Source: Enterococcus dispar ATCC 51266
GTDB taxonomy: Bacteria; Bacillota; Bacilli; Lactobacillales; Enterococcaceae
DNA: 64,000 bases
Assembly: GCF_000406945.1 (NCBI RefSeq)
Contig: NZ_KE136354.1
Coordinates: 613,707 to 677,706, forward strand
Direction of reading: 5' to 3'
A program made the translations under genes and the position numbers. Positions 9,022 through 18,231 of the stretch are shown one piece after another (position 1 is the stretch's first letter; each line of letters starts with the position of its first letter). The notes below the pieces were generated by a model. That model saw only the letters and a program-made list of their open reading frames with translations, ran no database searches and was not told the origin of the DNA.

Positions 9022-9609
9022 TTATTCTCCTTTCTCATTAATTTTCATTTCATCTTCAGTTACCCACATGTGATTTTTTACCATCTCATCACCATTGGTT
9101 GGTGTGTAGTCAACTACGTATACTGTACCGTTAATAGCATCATCAACAGTCGCAGTTGCACCCATCATTCCGTCCATATGTTCAGCGTTCAATATGACTG
9201 TATCACCCTTTGCTGCAATATTGCTTGGGTCTTTGAGTTCTTCTTGTACAACCCATTTATGATTACTTACTTTTTCTCCACCATTTGTAGGATCATAACT
9301 CACTTCATAGATTGTAGTTTTGTAAGCTCCTACAACATATCCCTCAGCACCATTCATTCCATCCATATGATCGTCCAATAATATAATAGAACTTCCTATT
9401 GGAAACTTTGGGTTAGAGTCGTCTTTCATACCATCAGGAACAACACCATCATGATTCATTCCAGCCATACTGTCCATAGTACTACTAATTGTCGTTTCAT
9501 TTTTTTCAGAAGAAGTTGTAGATGATTTCGTTGTATTAGGAGTGGAGCAAGCTGCCAGGGTTAAAATTGTACCTAGGCTAAGGAATATAATACTAATATT
9601 TCGTTTCAT
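9022..9609 (-). CDS. YdhK-family (DUF1541) lipoprotein with Met/His-rich repeats
   Basis: 195 residues. The N-terminus is a lipoprotein signal (LTLAACS lipobox, lipidated Cys21). A Met/His linker (MDSMAGMNHDG) is followed by two DUF1541 repeats, at about residues 70-130 and 133-190. Each holds a DHMDGMNGA or EHMDGMMGA motif and a final NHKWV or NHMWV. The Met/His motifs resemble copper-binding sites. The location in a copper island next to an accessory Lgt gene fits a surface copper-binding lipoprotein. Substrate binding is inferred. Confidence 0.85.
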   Translation of the reverse strand: MKRNISIIFLSLGTILTLAACSTPNTTKSSTTSSEKNETTISSTMDSMAGMNHDGVVPDGMKDDSNPKFPIGSSIILLDDHMDGMNGAEGYVVGAYKTTIYEVSYDPTNGGEKVSNHKWVVQEELKDPSNIAAKGDTVILNAEHMDGMMGATATVDDAINGTVYVVDYTPTNGDEMVKNHMWVTEDEMKINEKGE

Positions 9610-9637
9610 GAAATACCTCCATAATAATTAATTTTTG

Positions 9638-9868
9638 TTAATCACTGACTATTTCAAAATCAAAAAAATGTTTTGTTTGAAGGGTCTCCTCAAAAGATTC
9701 AATCGATAAACGTGTTTTTGAGAATACGATTACAGAGCGTGTTTGTATGTCCAAAAGTATTTTATCAACTTGTTCAAGAAAAATTAATTGATAAAATATC
9801 TTTTTAGCCCAGCATTCGCAAATCAAATTGTAAATTTTTAGATGTTGTTGAAACAATAAATTCACCAC
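9638..9868 (-). CDS. Small protein resembling a degenerate heavy-metal-associated (HMA) domain
   Basis: 76 residues, reading from a GTG pair (weak GGAAAGG upstream). The length and helix/strand pattern match an HMA domain: strand and metal loop (IYNLICECWAKKI), helix (FYQLIFLEQV), strands (KILLDIQTRSVIVFS), helix (SIESFEETLQ), final strand (FFDFEIVSD). The usual CxxC is replaced by CEC. It lies between the YdhK-like lipoprotein and the sensor kinase on the same strand. The HMA reading is inference from pattern alone. Confidence 0.45.
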   Translation of the reverse strand: MVNLLFQQHLKIYNLICECWAKKIFYQLIFLEQVDKILLDIQTRSVIVFSKTRLSIESFEETLQTKHFFDFEIVSD

Positions 9869-9884
9869 CTTTCCATCTGGTTTA

Positions 9885-11276
9885 TTACAAAGGAATGCTA
9901 ATAGTAAAGATTGTTCCTAATCCTAAATTACTTTTTGCTTCAATAGTACCATTATGTGCTTCTACAACACTTTTTACAATTGCAAGCCCAATACCTTGTC
10001 CACCCAAATTTCTGCTCCTAGAAGGATCGGCCATATAAAATCGATCAAATATATGAGTCAATTGATCAATTTCAATGCCAATGCCATTATCTTCAATAAT
10101 CAAAAGAGCATTTTTGTTTTCTTTCTTCACTGTGAATGTTATTTTCCCTTCTTTTTGAGTGAATTTGATGGCATTACTTAACAGGTTTGTTAGTACTTGA
10201 TTTATTTTATCTTTATCTGCAAAAAGATTAACTTTTTCGCCATGTACATTCACAGTTAGAGCTTTTTCTTCAATTTTACTTGCAAAATTATCTATAACAG
10301 ATTCACAAAGTTGATATAAATCAAAATTAGTTTTTTCCAAATTATCATAATTTGTCTCGATTTTGTTGACTAGTTCAATATTTTTTATTAGGCGAGTTAA
10401 GCGATCTACTTCATCATAACAAGACTGCAAACGATCAGGAGTTAGCTCCCAAACTCCATCAATCATAGCTTCAATATTTCCTTTTAAAGTAGCTAATGGA
10501 GTACGTAATTCATGAGAAATATCCGTAGTTAATCTTTTGCGGAGACCCGCTTGTTTTTCAAGTTGGCTACTCAAATCGTTTAATGAATCAATTAGCGAAT
10601 TAATTTCAATGATTGAAGTCTCTTGTGGGATTTTTAATGAATATTCTCCTCGTGTTAGTTGATGTGTCAAATCACTTACATGTTTTAGAGGCAGGCCCAA
10701 TCTTTTTGATATCCATGATGCAAAGATAAATGAAACAAGAAAGGCAGTAAAAGCTACATACATTAGACTTTGCTTCATACTTGAAATGAACATTGCATCA
10801 TGTTCAGTATATGCAAATGGCCCCAAATAATAAAATGTTATTACACCAAATACTTTATCATTACTAATCAAATCTTTTGTTACTGTAATGGTCTTATCTA
10901 GTTCTACACTTTTTGTTTCAGATACTCTTAACGCGTTCTCTTTTAACTTTATTTGAGCTGCTTCCAATTTTTTTCCTTGAAGTTCCCAAATGGTATTTTG
11001 TTGTTTATCTTCTATAGAAAAATAGAAATTACTTTCAATTGCTTTATCAGAGAGAGTAGAGAGTTCATCAAGATTCCAAGTATCATTGTTATTTATCCAA
11101 AGCAAATCAATTGTGTTTACATATTGATTTAGCAAGTCCTCTTGTCGCTCGTTTACATATTTACTGAAATGATTATTAGTTAGGCCAAGTGTAATCAAGC
11201 TTAAGGAACCTATAATTAGAGTAGCTATTACTAAAAAGGAAACAGTTAGTTGCGTTCTGATCGTTCGTTTTTTCAT
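9885..11276 (-). CDS. Sensor histidine kinase of the copper island
   Basis: 463 residues. A first membrane span (residues 10-32), an extracellular sensor of about 130 residues and a second span near 165-188 lead into a HAMP region. The HisKA box is SHELRTPLATLKGN with His255. The ATPase domain shows NLLSNAIKF (N box), DNGIGIE (G1) and GGQGIGLAIVK (G2). It autophosphorylates and passes phosphate to the response regulator, whose stop overlaps its start by 4 bases. The sensor domain is not recognisable as a named family. Copper or envelope stress as signal is inferred from the neighbouring multicopper oxidase. Confidence 0.9.
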   Translation of the reverse strand: MKKRTIRTQLTVSFLVIATLIIGSLSLITLGLTNNHFSKYVNERQEDLLNQYVNTIDLLWINNNDTWNLDELSTLSDKAIESNFYFSIEDKQQNTIWELQGKKLEAAQIKLKENALRVSETKSVELDKTITVTKDLISNDKVFGVITFYYLGPFAYTEHDAMFISSMKQSLMYVAFTAFLVSFIFASWISKRLGLPLKHVSDLTHQLTRGEYSLKIPQETSIIEINSLIDSLNDLSSQLEKQAGLRKRLTTDISHELRTPLATLKGNIEAMIDGVWELTPDRLQSCYDEVDRLTRLIKNIELVNKIETNYDNLEKTNFDLYQLCESVIDNFASKIEEKALTVNVHGEKVNLFADKDKINQVLTNLLSNAIKFTQKEGKITFTVKKENKNALLIIEDNGIGIEIDQLTHIFDRFYMADPSRSRNLGGQGIGLAIVKSVVEAHNGTIEAKSNLGLGTIFTISIPL

Positions 11277-11956
11277 TTTTGATAACCAAATCTATAACCA
11301 GTTCCATGCACTGTTAATATATAGTTAGGCGTTTTAGGATCAGCCTCAATTTTGTGTCTTAGATTTTTTATATGAGAGTCAATGCTCCGATCTAATCCAT
11401 CAAATTCTGTTCCTTTAATTTTCTCTATCAAATCACCTCTAGAAAAAACTTTATTGGGAGTAGAAGCTAAAGTATATAGAATATCAAATTCCGTTGTTGT
11501 AAGATTAAGTTCAATTTGATGAAGATATACTTGACGACTCTCTGGGTAAATCAGTAACTCCCCCTTATTGATGGAGAGTTTATTGGGATTCGTTAATGTC
11601 TCAGATCTGCGTAAAACTGTTTGAATTCTTGCAACTAATTCTTTAGGGCTAAAAGGTTTTACCATGTAATCATCTGCGCCCAATTGAAGTCCTGTAAGTA
11701 TATCCTCTTCATCAGATTTGGCAGTTAGCATAATGATCGGGATGTTTGAACTTTCTCTGATTTTTCTACAAACAGTTAATCCATCCGTATCGGGTAACAT
11801 TAAATCTAATACAACCAAATCGGGATTAATAGATTCAAACTTACTTAATGCCATAGATCCATTTGTTGCTTTATAAACTGAGAATTTGTTAGCGACTAGA
11901 TATGCGTCAATGATTTCCAATATTTTAGCTTCATCATCCACAATTAAAATTTTCAT
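11273..11956 (-). CDS. OmpR-family response regulator of the copper island
   Basis: 227 residues from ATG 11956; GGAAAG stands about 8 bases upstream, and the conserved MKILIVDDE beginning supports this start over an upstream GTG. The receiver domain has acidic residues D7-D8, phosphoacceptor Asp51 (VVLDLMLPD) and Lys in MVKPF. The C-terminal winged helix is of OmpR type (TTTEFDILYTLA, VHGTGYRFG). It lies between the multicopper oxidase and the kinase gene in one minus-strand operon. Its likely targets are the neighbouring operons. Confidence 0.92.
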   Translation of the reverse strand: MKILIVDDEAKILEIIDAYLVANKFSVYKATNGSMALSKFESINPDLVVLDLMLPDTDGLTVCRKIRESSNIPIIMLTAKSDEEDILTGLQLGADDYMVKPFSPKELVARIQTVLRRSETLTNPNKLSINKGELLIYPESRQVYLHQIELNLTTTEFDILYTLASTPNKVFSRGDLIEKIKGTEFDGLDRSIDSHIKNLRHKIEADPKTPNYILTVHGTGYRFGYQK

Positions 11957-11979
11957 ATAAAATCTTTCCTTTACCACAT

Positions 11980-13506
11980 TTATTTTATTTCCATTTGTCC
12001 CATCATTCCATATTCCTCATGTTCTAATATATGACAATGATACATGAAAACACCTTCATGGTCGAATTCTACGAGTAGTTCAACTGTTTCCTCTGGATTT
12101 ACTAAAACAGTATCTTTCCATCCACGTTCATTAGCTTGTGGGAGCTGCCCGTTTCTTGAGATAATTTGAAACTGAACACCGTGAATATGAAAGGGATGGA
12201 TCATGCCACCCATCATGCCCGAAATGTTGTTTACTTCCCAGACTTCTTGAGTGTTCACTCTTTTGTAGAGATCAATTCTATCTGCATCAAACTGTTTATT
12301 ATTAATACTTACCATATGCGACATACCTTTTAGATCTATTTTTTGTCTATCTAGTTTATCCAAATTTTCTGTATCTATGTCTTTTATAGAATTAAGCTTC
12401 TTTGAAGGCTCAAAGGTGGTATTCGATTTATTTTTATTTATTTTCATCGTCAGTGCAACTGTGTTGTTTGCCAATAATTTTAGAGTATCACCATTTTTGT
12501 AATCATTAGTATCTACTAAAATTTCAGCACGTTCTCCGGGTGATAGCGTTAATGAAGTCAATTTAGTAGAAGAATTTAGTAGACCTCCATCTGATGCTAT
12601 CTGGTAAAATGGTTGATTATCTTTTAAGGAAAAGGTAAAATTTCTTGAGTTGGAACCACTGATTATTCGATATCTCATCCATCTACTATTTACTTCAATA
12701 TAAGGATTGATAGTGCCGTTTACAAGCAAAGTATCTCCTTGGGTTCCATCCGAATAAAAATCGGTTTCATAATCAATTTGGTTATCGGAATCAAATGATT
12801 TATCTTGAACTATTAGCGGAATATCATCCTTTCCATAATTGTTCGGAAGATTTAAAGAATCCGAATTTTCATCATCTATATACATTAATCCTGCTAAACC
12901 TCTGTAAACTTGCGATGCAGTTTCTCCTTCCGGATGTGGGTGGAACCATAGTGTAGAGGCATCCTGGTCGACAGTGAAAGAGATCACTTTTTTCTCTCCG
13001 GGTTCTACGACTTGATGAGGTCCACCATCAACTTCTGAAGGGATTTTTAAGCCATGCCAATGAAATGAAGTTTTAGACTTCAATTGATTTGTAGTTGTTA
13101 ATGTCACTTTTTGGCCTTGTTTCATTCTAATGACAGGGCCTAGAAAATCACGGTTATAACCTAAAGTTTTTGTTTTTTTTCCTTCTTTGATTTGAAACTC
13201 GCCCTCTTTGGCAGTTATATTATAAGATATATTTTCATCGTCTTCTGAACCAGGTTCTAATAGTGGTGGTATAAGTAAGGGCTGCTCTGACTGACTAATA
13301 TTTTTCAGTTCAATATTTTGCTCGTTTGTCATCATATTTCCCATCGTATTTCTATTAGGTCTTTCTTCTTGCATTGTTTCTTTTGATGGGGAATCTGAGA
13401 AGGAAGTACGAATATTTTTTTGCTGAACAATAAAAATTCCTAATCCCCCAAGTATTAATGCTATTGCAGCAATTAATAATATCCAATTTCTACTTAGTTT
13501 ATTCAT
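11980..13506 (-). CDS. mco: Multicopper oxidase, membrane-anchored (CueO/Mco type)
   Basis: 508 residues. An N-terminal membrane anchor (WILLIAAIALILGGLGIFIV) places the enzyme outside the membrane. All copper ligand motifs are present: HWHG (FHWHGLKIP), HPH (LWFHPHPEG), HPFHIHG and HCHILEHEEYGMM with the type 1 Cys and axial Met. Such enzymes oxidise Cu(I) to the less toxic Cu(II) and may oxidise phenols or iron. AAATCCTCC on the plus strand marks its ribosome binding site. It leads the mco-regulator-kinase operon, separated from copZ by a strong terminator. Plasmid mco genes in staphylococci and Listeria are close functional analogues. Confidence 0.93.
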   Translation of the reverse strand: MNKLSRNWILLIAAIALILGGLGIFIVQQKNIRTSFSDSPSKETMQEERPNRNTMGNMMTNEQNIELKNISQSEQPLLIPPLLEPGSEDDENISYNITAKEGEFQIKEGKKTKTLGYNRDFLGPVIRMKQGQKVTLTTTNQLKSKTSFHWHGLKIPSEVDGGPHQVVEPGEKKVISFTVDQDASTLWFHPHPEGETASQVYRGLAGLMYIDDENSDSLNLPNNYGKDDIPLIVQDKSFDSDNQIDYETDFYSDGTQGDTLLVNGTINPYIEVNSRWMRYRIISGSNSRNFTFSLKDNQPFYQIASDGGLLNSSTKLTSLTLSPGERAEILVDTNDYKNGDTLKLLANNTVALTMKINKNKSNTTFEPSKKLNSIKDIDTENLDKLDRQKIDLKGMSHMVSINNKQFDADRIDLYKRVNTQEVWEVNNISGMMGGMIHPFHIHGVQFQIISRNGQLPQANERGWKDTVLVNPEETVELLVEFDHEGVFMYHCHILEHEEYGMMGQMEIK

Positions 13507-13537
13507 AAAAATCCTCCTATATTGATTTCACAAATAG

Positions 13538-13592
13538 AATAAATAAAAGATGTGGAGATTTTGTGTAATTATCTCCACATCTTTTATTTATT
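13538..13592 (-). terminator. Strong terminator after copZ
   Basis: Perfect 22-base inverted repeat (13538-13559 and 13571-13592) with an 11-base loop, overlapping the copZ stop codon. It separates the copY-copA-copZ operon from mco. Some read-through or a promoter within it would be needed to express mco, as only 31 bases separate the hairpin and the mco start. Confidence 0.85.
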
Positions 13593-13812
13593 AATTGAAT
13601 TCTTTAGTAGCTGTATATTTAGTATCTTTTAATAATTGATTGATTAAAGTAAGAGATAATCTAGAGTCCGTTTTAAAAGTAACAATTCCTTTTTTCAAAT
13701 CAATTTTTTCTACAGACAGTGGCTTGTTAGTTTCTAATGTATTTCTAACAGTTGTTGCACAACCAGTGCATTTCATTCCATCTATAGATACAGTTTGCAT
13801 ATATGATGTCAT
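13591..13812 (-). CDS. copZ: Copper chaperone CopZ (HMA domain)
   Basis: 73 residues forming one HMA domain with the metal site GMKCTGC and the fold pattern expected (TVRNTLETN helix, VEKIDLKKGIVTFK strands). CopZ carries Cu(I) in the cytoplasm and delivers it to the export ATPase or the repressor. The ATG overlaps the copA stop by ATGA and an AGGA-type site lies upstream, so the genes are translationally coupled. Confidence 0.92.
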   Translation of the reverse strand: MTSYMQTVSIDGMKCTGCATTVRNTLETNKPLSVEKIDLKKGIVTFKTDSRLSLTLINQLLKDTKYTATKEFN

Positions 13813-16268
13813 AATGTTTCCTTCTTTCTTGTTCTTGGTTTAAATTTTTTTAGTCGAAGTGCATTTAAAAGTACTGAGACTGAACTGAAGCTCATTGCTG
13901 CGCCAGCTATGATCGGACTTAGAAGAGGGCCACCAAAAATGTATAAAACTCCCATTGCTACAGGTATTCCCAATATATTATATGCAAAAGCCCAGAAGAG
14001 GTTCTCCTTAATGTTTCGGATTGTTTTTTTGCTCAATTCAATTGCTGTAGGAACAGATTGAAGGTCATCTTTCATCAATATTATATCTGCTGATTCGATT
14101 GCGATATCTGTTCCAGAACCAATTGCTATACCTATGTCTGCTTGAGCAAGTGCTGGAGCATCGTTAATACCATCTCCAACCATAGCAACTTTTTGCCCTT
14201 CTGCCTGATAAGTCTTTACATGTTGAGCTTTATCCTGAGGTAATACTTCACTAATAACATAATCAATACCTACTTGTTTTGCAATTGCTTTTGCCGTGCG
14301 CTTATTGTCACCTGTTAACATAATTACTTTAATTCCTAGTTTTTTTAGTTGTTCAATTGCAAACATGCTAGTTGGTTTGACGGTGTCTGCAACGGCGATA
14401 ATTCCAAGAAGTATTTGATTGTTTGAAATAAACATAGGGGTTTTTCCTTCAGAGGCTAGCCTGTTTGAATCTTCTTTCAATTTACTAATATCAATATTTT
14501 GGGTTTCAAAATATTTTTCATTTCCAAGACTAATGTCTAGCCCATCTAAGTTTGCTTTGATTCCCAAACCAGACAAAGCTTCGAATGAAGTCGGATCAAC
14601 TAATTCAATGCTGTTTTTCTTTGCTTCTAATACAATTGCCTCACCTAAAGGATGTTCAGAACCTTTTTCAGCAGAAGCAGCTAAAAATAAAAGGAAATTT
14701 TTGTCAATATTTTCTGTTGTTACGATATCGGTCACAATTGGTTTCCCCTCAGTTATTGTTCCAGTTTTATCAAAAATTATTGTTTTTAACTGATGGGTAG
14801 TTTCTAATGCTTCTCCACTTTTAATTAAAATTCCATTTTCTGCTCCTTTACCAGTTCCTACCATAATTGCAGTTGGTGTTGCAAGACCTAAAGCACAAGG
14901 ACAGGCGATTACTAGCACTGAAATTAGAATAGTTAGAGAAAATAGAATACTCTGTCCTGATATAAACCAGAGTACGCTAGCTACTAATGAGACAAGAATT
15001 ACAATTGGCACAAAATAACCTGAAATAATATCAGCTAATTTTGCAATAGGAGCTTTAGAAGTTTGTGCATCTTCCACCAATTTTATAATTTGTGATAATG
15101 TCGTATCTTCACCAACTCGAGTTGCTTCATACTTAATTAATCCATTTTTATTTATACTAGAACCAATAACTTTATCCCCAATTTTTTTCTCAACAGGTAT
15201 GCTTTCACCAGTAAGCATGGATTCATCTATTGAAGTTCTCCCATCAATAACTATGCCATCAACTGGTAATTTTTCACCAGGTTTTGTGATAATCGTATCT
15301 CCCACTACAACTGCTTCAATTGGAAGCGATAATTCAGTGCCATCTCTAATTATTGTTGCAGTTTTAGGTGCAAGTCCCATGAGTTTTTTTATAGCTTCAG
15401 AAGTTTTTCCTTTTGTTAAAGATTCAAGGTACTTTCCTAAAGTTATCAAAGACAAAATTACTGCTGCTGCTTCAAAGTACAATTCATTTGTATATGAATC
15501 GTTTCCTTGAATGATTTGCCAAGTTGCAAAAACGCCATATGAGAAAGCAGCACTTGTACCCAGAGCAATCAAAGAATCCATGTTTGGATGTCCTTTGATA
15601 AGCGAAGAAAATCCTATCGTGTAGTAAGAATGACTCACAAAGATAACAGGTATAGTGAGAAATAGCTGTATTAAAGCGAAAGTAATTGGATTTACCATAG
15701 GATCAATTATTTGAGGAAGAGGTAAATTGAGCATGTGCGCACCAGCAATATACAAAACGGGTATTGTGAAAATAGTGGATACAATGAATCGTCTCCAAAT
15801 ATTTTTTAGCTCATTTTTCTTTTTTTCTTCCTGATCGGTGTTTTCCTCAAGTGAATATAGAGTATAGCCAAGTTTTGAAACAACTTCATCAACTTTGCTA
15901 AGTACATTTGGATCTGAAGTAGTTAGTGAAAGTTTTTCTGTTGCTAAATTCACACTGGCATATGTTACATTTTCAATAGAAGACACTGCTTTTTCAATTT
16001 TACTTGCACAGGATGCACAAGTCATTCCACTAATTCCAAAATTAGTGGATTCAGTTTGACTCCGTAATTCGGCATCATATCCAATACTCTTCATTGTCTT
16101 GATAATAGTATGATTATTTATTTTGGTTTCATCGTACTCCAATTTTAATATTTCTGTAGCCAAATTGACATTGGCTGATTTTACCCCGTTCAATTCACCA
16201 ATACTCTTCTCTATTGTTGCTGCGCAAGATGCGCAGGTCATTCCATAAATATTAAGTTTTGTTATCAT
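13809..16268 (-). CDS. copA: Copper-exporting P1B-type ATPase CopA, two HMA domains
   Basis: 819 residues. Two N-terminal HMA domains each show GMTCASC (Cys12/Cys15 and Cys84/Cys87). The core has the TGES loop, the CPC transmembrane motif (Cys456-Pro-Cys458) typical of Cu(I) pumps, DKTGT with phosphorylated Asp500, SEHPLGEA and the GDGINDAPALA hinge. It exports Cu(I) across the membrane using ATP. GGAGG lies upstream of the ATG at 16268, which overlaps the repressor gene by 17 bases. The order copY-copA-copZ is a classical repressor-pump-chaperone operon. Confidence 0.95.
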   Translation of the reverse strand: MITKLNIYGMTCASCAATIEKSIGELNGVKSANVNLATEILKLEYDETKINNHTIIKTMKSIGYDAELRSQTESTNFGISGMTCASCASKIEKAVSSIENVTYASVNLATEKLSLTTSDPNVLSKVDEVVSKLGYTLYSLEENTDQEEKKKNELKNIWRRFIVSTIFTIPVLYIAGAHMLNLPLPQIIDPMVNPITFALIQLFLTIPVIFVSHSYYTIGFSSLIKGHPNMDSLIALGTSAAFSYGVFATWQIIQGNDSYTNELYFEAAAVILSLITLGKYLESLTKGKTSEAIKKLMGLAPKTATIIRDGTELSLPIEAVVVGDTIITKPGEKLPVDGIVIDGRTSIDESMLTGESIPVEKKIGDKVIGSSINKNGLIKYEATRVGEDTTLSQIIKLVEDAQTSKAPIAKLADIISGYFVPIVILVSLVASVLWFISGQSILFSLTILISVLVIACPCALGLATPTAIMVGTGKGAENGILIKSGEALETTHQLKTIIFDKTGTITEGKPIVTDIVTTENIDKNFLLFLAASAEKGSEHPLGEAIVLEAKKNSIELVDPTSFEALSGLGIKANLDGLDISLGNEKYFETQNIDISKLKEDSNRLASEGKTPMFISNNQILLGIIAVADTVKPTSMFAIEQLKKLGIKVIMLTGDNKRTAKAIAKQVGIDYVISEVLPQDKAQHVKTYQAEGQKVAMVGDGINDAPALAQADIGIAIGSGTDIAIESADIILMKDDLQSVPTAIELSKKTIRNIKENLFWAFAYNILGIPVAMGVLYIFGGPLLSPIIAGAAMSFSSVSVLLNALRLKKFKPRTRKKETL

Positions 16269-16611
16269 GAATTACCTCCATTTTATTTGAGTTATCCAAC
16301 TCAGCTAAATAGCTGCTTATTTCAGCAATACATTCACTATTCATTCCTGACATTATTCGTTGGATTTCAAATAATAAAAATTCCTGTTCAGAAATTATTG
16401 CTGAATAATAGCGCCGCCTGTTTACTGTACTGTAACAAATTGTTTGTTTGTTTAATAATCTTTTAATGAGCGTTTTTGAGGTAGATGGGTGCCAATTATT
16501 ACATAACTTCATTTCATGTGTAATAGAACCAGATGGAACAGGTTCCGATTTCCAAATAAATTTTAGGACTTCTAATTCAGAATTAGTCACTTGAATTTGT
16601 CTACTTGACAT
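16252..16611 (-). CDS. BlaI/MecI/CopY-family repressor lacking the CopY cysteine hook
   Basis: 119 residues. The winged helix is of BlaI/CopY type (VTNSELEVLKFIWKSEPVPS, STSKTLIKRLLNK, RRRYYSAIISEQEF) and the C-terminal helices (about 75-119) should dimerise. Well-studied CopY proteins end in CxCx4CxC, which swaps Zn for Cu(I). Here the tail (NSNKMEVIHDNKT) has no Cys at all; only Cys33, Cys50 and Cys84-region residues remain elsewhere. It leads the copA-copZ operon, so copper control is likely by position, but how it senses metal is unclear. Confidence 0.85.
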   Translation of the reverse strand: MSSRQIQVTNSELEVLKFIWKSEPVPSGSITHEMKLCNNWHPSTSKTLIKRLLNKQTICYSTVNRRRYYSAIISEQEFLLFEIQRIMSGMNSECIAEISSYLAELDNSNKMEVIHDNKT

Positions 16612-16656
16612 TTTTATCCTCCTTTCGCTAGTGGGAACATCAAGTGTATTAAATTA

Positions 16657-17268
16657 TTAAACCAAATCTTTCTTATTAAATAGCAAGTGGATTTTGGATA
16701 ACGTAAAGAAATTTATCAAGAAAATTAATACAAAACATGCTAGAAAAAAGGATTCTGGTAAGAAAAGTATAATTGGATCTGTTTCATAGTTAAAGATCCA
16801 ATCGTTGTTAGTGAAAAATAATTCATGAAAAACAACAAAAGATTTTTCAAAGAATAGTAATGCTATCAGACAAAATGATATCCAAAAAATCTTAAGATAG
16901 TGAGATACTATTTTTGCTTGTTCGCGTAGTAAGATTTTTTTGTAGAATAACCAAAATACTACTAATCCAGACAAGATAAGAATGGAATAATTTAGTTGGA
17001 AAAGCAATTTAACATCTTTAAAATGATTAATTCCTCTATTAGATAGAAATAAATAATCAAATTTTAGTGATTTTTGAAAGGGATTGTTTAAGTAGCTCAT
17101 CAAATTCCTAAAATCAATATTCACCTGACTTCTATTCCAAATGTCAAAATTTGAAGCATCTTGAAATAGCAAATTTATTTTGAGCAAACCAGGAAAATTA
17201 ATTGTAACTGAAATGGCATGCGACAAAGCAAAGACAAATATAGTAAGAAAACTAAATCCTATTTTCAA
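16657..17268 (-). CDS. TIGR01906/DUF1461-type integral membrane protein
   Basis: About 203 residues from a TTG at 17268. The frame is open further upstream to an ATG at 17382, but that ATG has no ribosome binding site, while AAGGAGGG occurs about 22 bases before the TTG, so the true start is uncertain. Four hydrophobic segments are visible: near the N-terminus (IGFSFLTIFVFALSHAISV), at FQLNYSILILSGLVVFWLF, IFWISFCLIALLFF and FFLACFVLIFLINFF. A long extracytoplasmic loop (NLMSYLNNPFQKSLKF...NHFKDVK) is typical of this family. Function unknown; it precedes copY on the same strand. Confidence 0.7.
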   Translation of the reverse strand: MKIGFSFLTIFVFALSHAISVTINFPGLLKINLLFQDASNFDIWNRSQVNIDFRNLMSYLNNPFQKSLKFDYLFLSNRGINHFKDVKLLFQLNYSILILSGLVVFWLFYKKILLREQAKIVSHYLKIFWISFCLIALLFFEKSFVVFHELFFTNNDWIFNYETDPIILFLPESFFLACFVLIFLINFFTLSKIHLLFNKKDLV

Positions 17269-17330
17269 TCGATTAATATGAATAGTACATCCCTCCTTGA
17301 GAGAATCATAATAGAGAATTATGTAGAAAA

Positions 17331-17371
17331 TATGTATAGACGTAAAGATATAAAATAATTTGATTCTACAT
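17331..17371. promoter_or_regulatory. Inverted repeat ATGTAGAA/TTCTACAT in a divergent intergenic region
   Basis: The octamers at 17331-17338 and 17364-17371 are exact inverted copies. They lie between the minus-strand copper operon and the plus-strand lgt operon. No TACANNTGTA cop box was found here, so this repeat may be the operator for the unusual repressor. This is inference from position and symmetry. Confidence 0.35.
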
Positions 17372-17427
17372 AAAATTTCCATAATCGGCTGATATAGTCA
17401 TTGCAAGATCAAGAAGGAGGAATGACT

Positions 17428-18231
17428 TTGAGAGAACCATACAATAGAGTGTTCATATCTTTTGGACCGTTTACTATATACTGGTATGCTGTTTTTATAG
17501 TTAGCGGAATTTTGTTAGGATACTTTATTGCTAGTAAAAGGGCAAAGAAAGAAGGGATATCAGAAGATGTAATCTCTGACTTATTGCTGTACGGATTGCC
17601 AGTCTCTATAATTTCAGCTAGATTGTACTATGTTTTTTTTGAATTAGATTCTTATATAAGAAATCCAGTAGACATTCTGAAAGTATGGGAAGGTGGACTT
17701 GCTATTCATGGAGGCTTGATTGGTGCGGTTGCTACAGGAGTAATCTATTGTAGAAAAAAAAACCTTTCGTTTTGGAAAGTAGCTGACATTGTTGCTCCAA
17801 GCATTGTGATCGGTCAAATTATTGGTCGCTGGGGTAACTTTATGAATCAAGAAGCTTATGGTGGTGAAATAAGTAGAGAAGCTCTAAAAGGATTTTTGTT
17901 GCCAAATTTTATTGTAAACCAAATGTATATCGATGGAGCTTATAGACAGCCGACATTTCTTTATGAGTCTTTATGGAATATAGGAGTCCTCATCATATTG
18001 ATATTACTAATTAAGAGAAAGGCATTTAATGGTCAACTCTTCTTGGTATATATTATCATGTACTCAATTGGAAGATTCTGGATAGAGGGCCTGAGAACGG
18101 ATAGTTTGATGTTGACTCAAAACTTACGGATGGCACAGGTACTATCTATTTCTTTGATCTTTAGCGCTCTTTTAGTATATTTTTATTTAAAAAAAAATAA
18201 GGAGGAACACTATAATGGAAACTATACTTAA
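17428..18231 (+). CDS. lgt: Accessory prolipoprotein diacylglyceryl transferase
   Basis: 267 residues from TTG 17428, chosen because AAGGAGG then has 7-base spacing; an ATG at 17422 would leave only one base. Seven-span Lgt architecture with the signature GRWGNFMNQEAYG and late GRFWIEGLRTDSL. Lgt attaches diacylglycerol to the lipobox Cys of prelipoproteins. A second Lgt inside a copper island probably modifies the island's own lipoprotein (9022-9609). It heads an operon with two small membrane proteins. Confidence 0.93.
   Translation: MREPYNRVFISFGPFTIYWYAVFIVSGILLGYFIASKRAKKEGISEDVISDLLLYGLPVSIISARLYYVFFELDSYIRNPVDILKVWEGGLAIHGGLIGAVATGVIYCRKKNLSFWKVADIVAPSIVIGQIIGRWGNFMNQEAYGGEISREALKGFLLPNFIVNQMYIDGAYRQPTFLYESLWNIGVLIILILLIKRKAFNGQLFLVYIIMYSIGRFWIEGLRTDSLMLTQNLRMAQVLSISLIFSALLVYFYLKKNKEEHYNGNYT

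Noticed and set aside
14419..15510. Long plus-strand frames opposite copA
   Set aside because: Shadow frames of a well-supported ATPase; no start sites or domain content.
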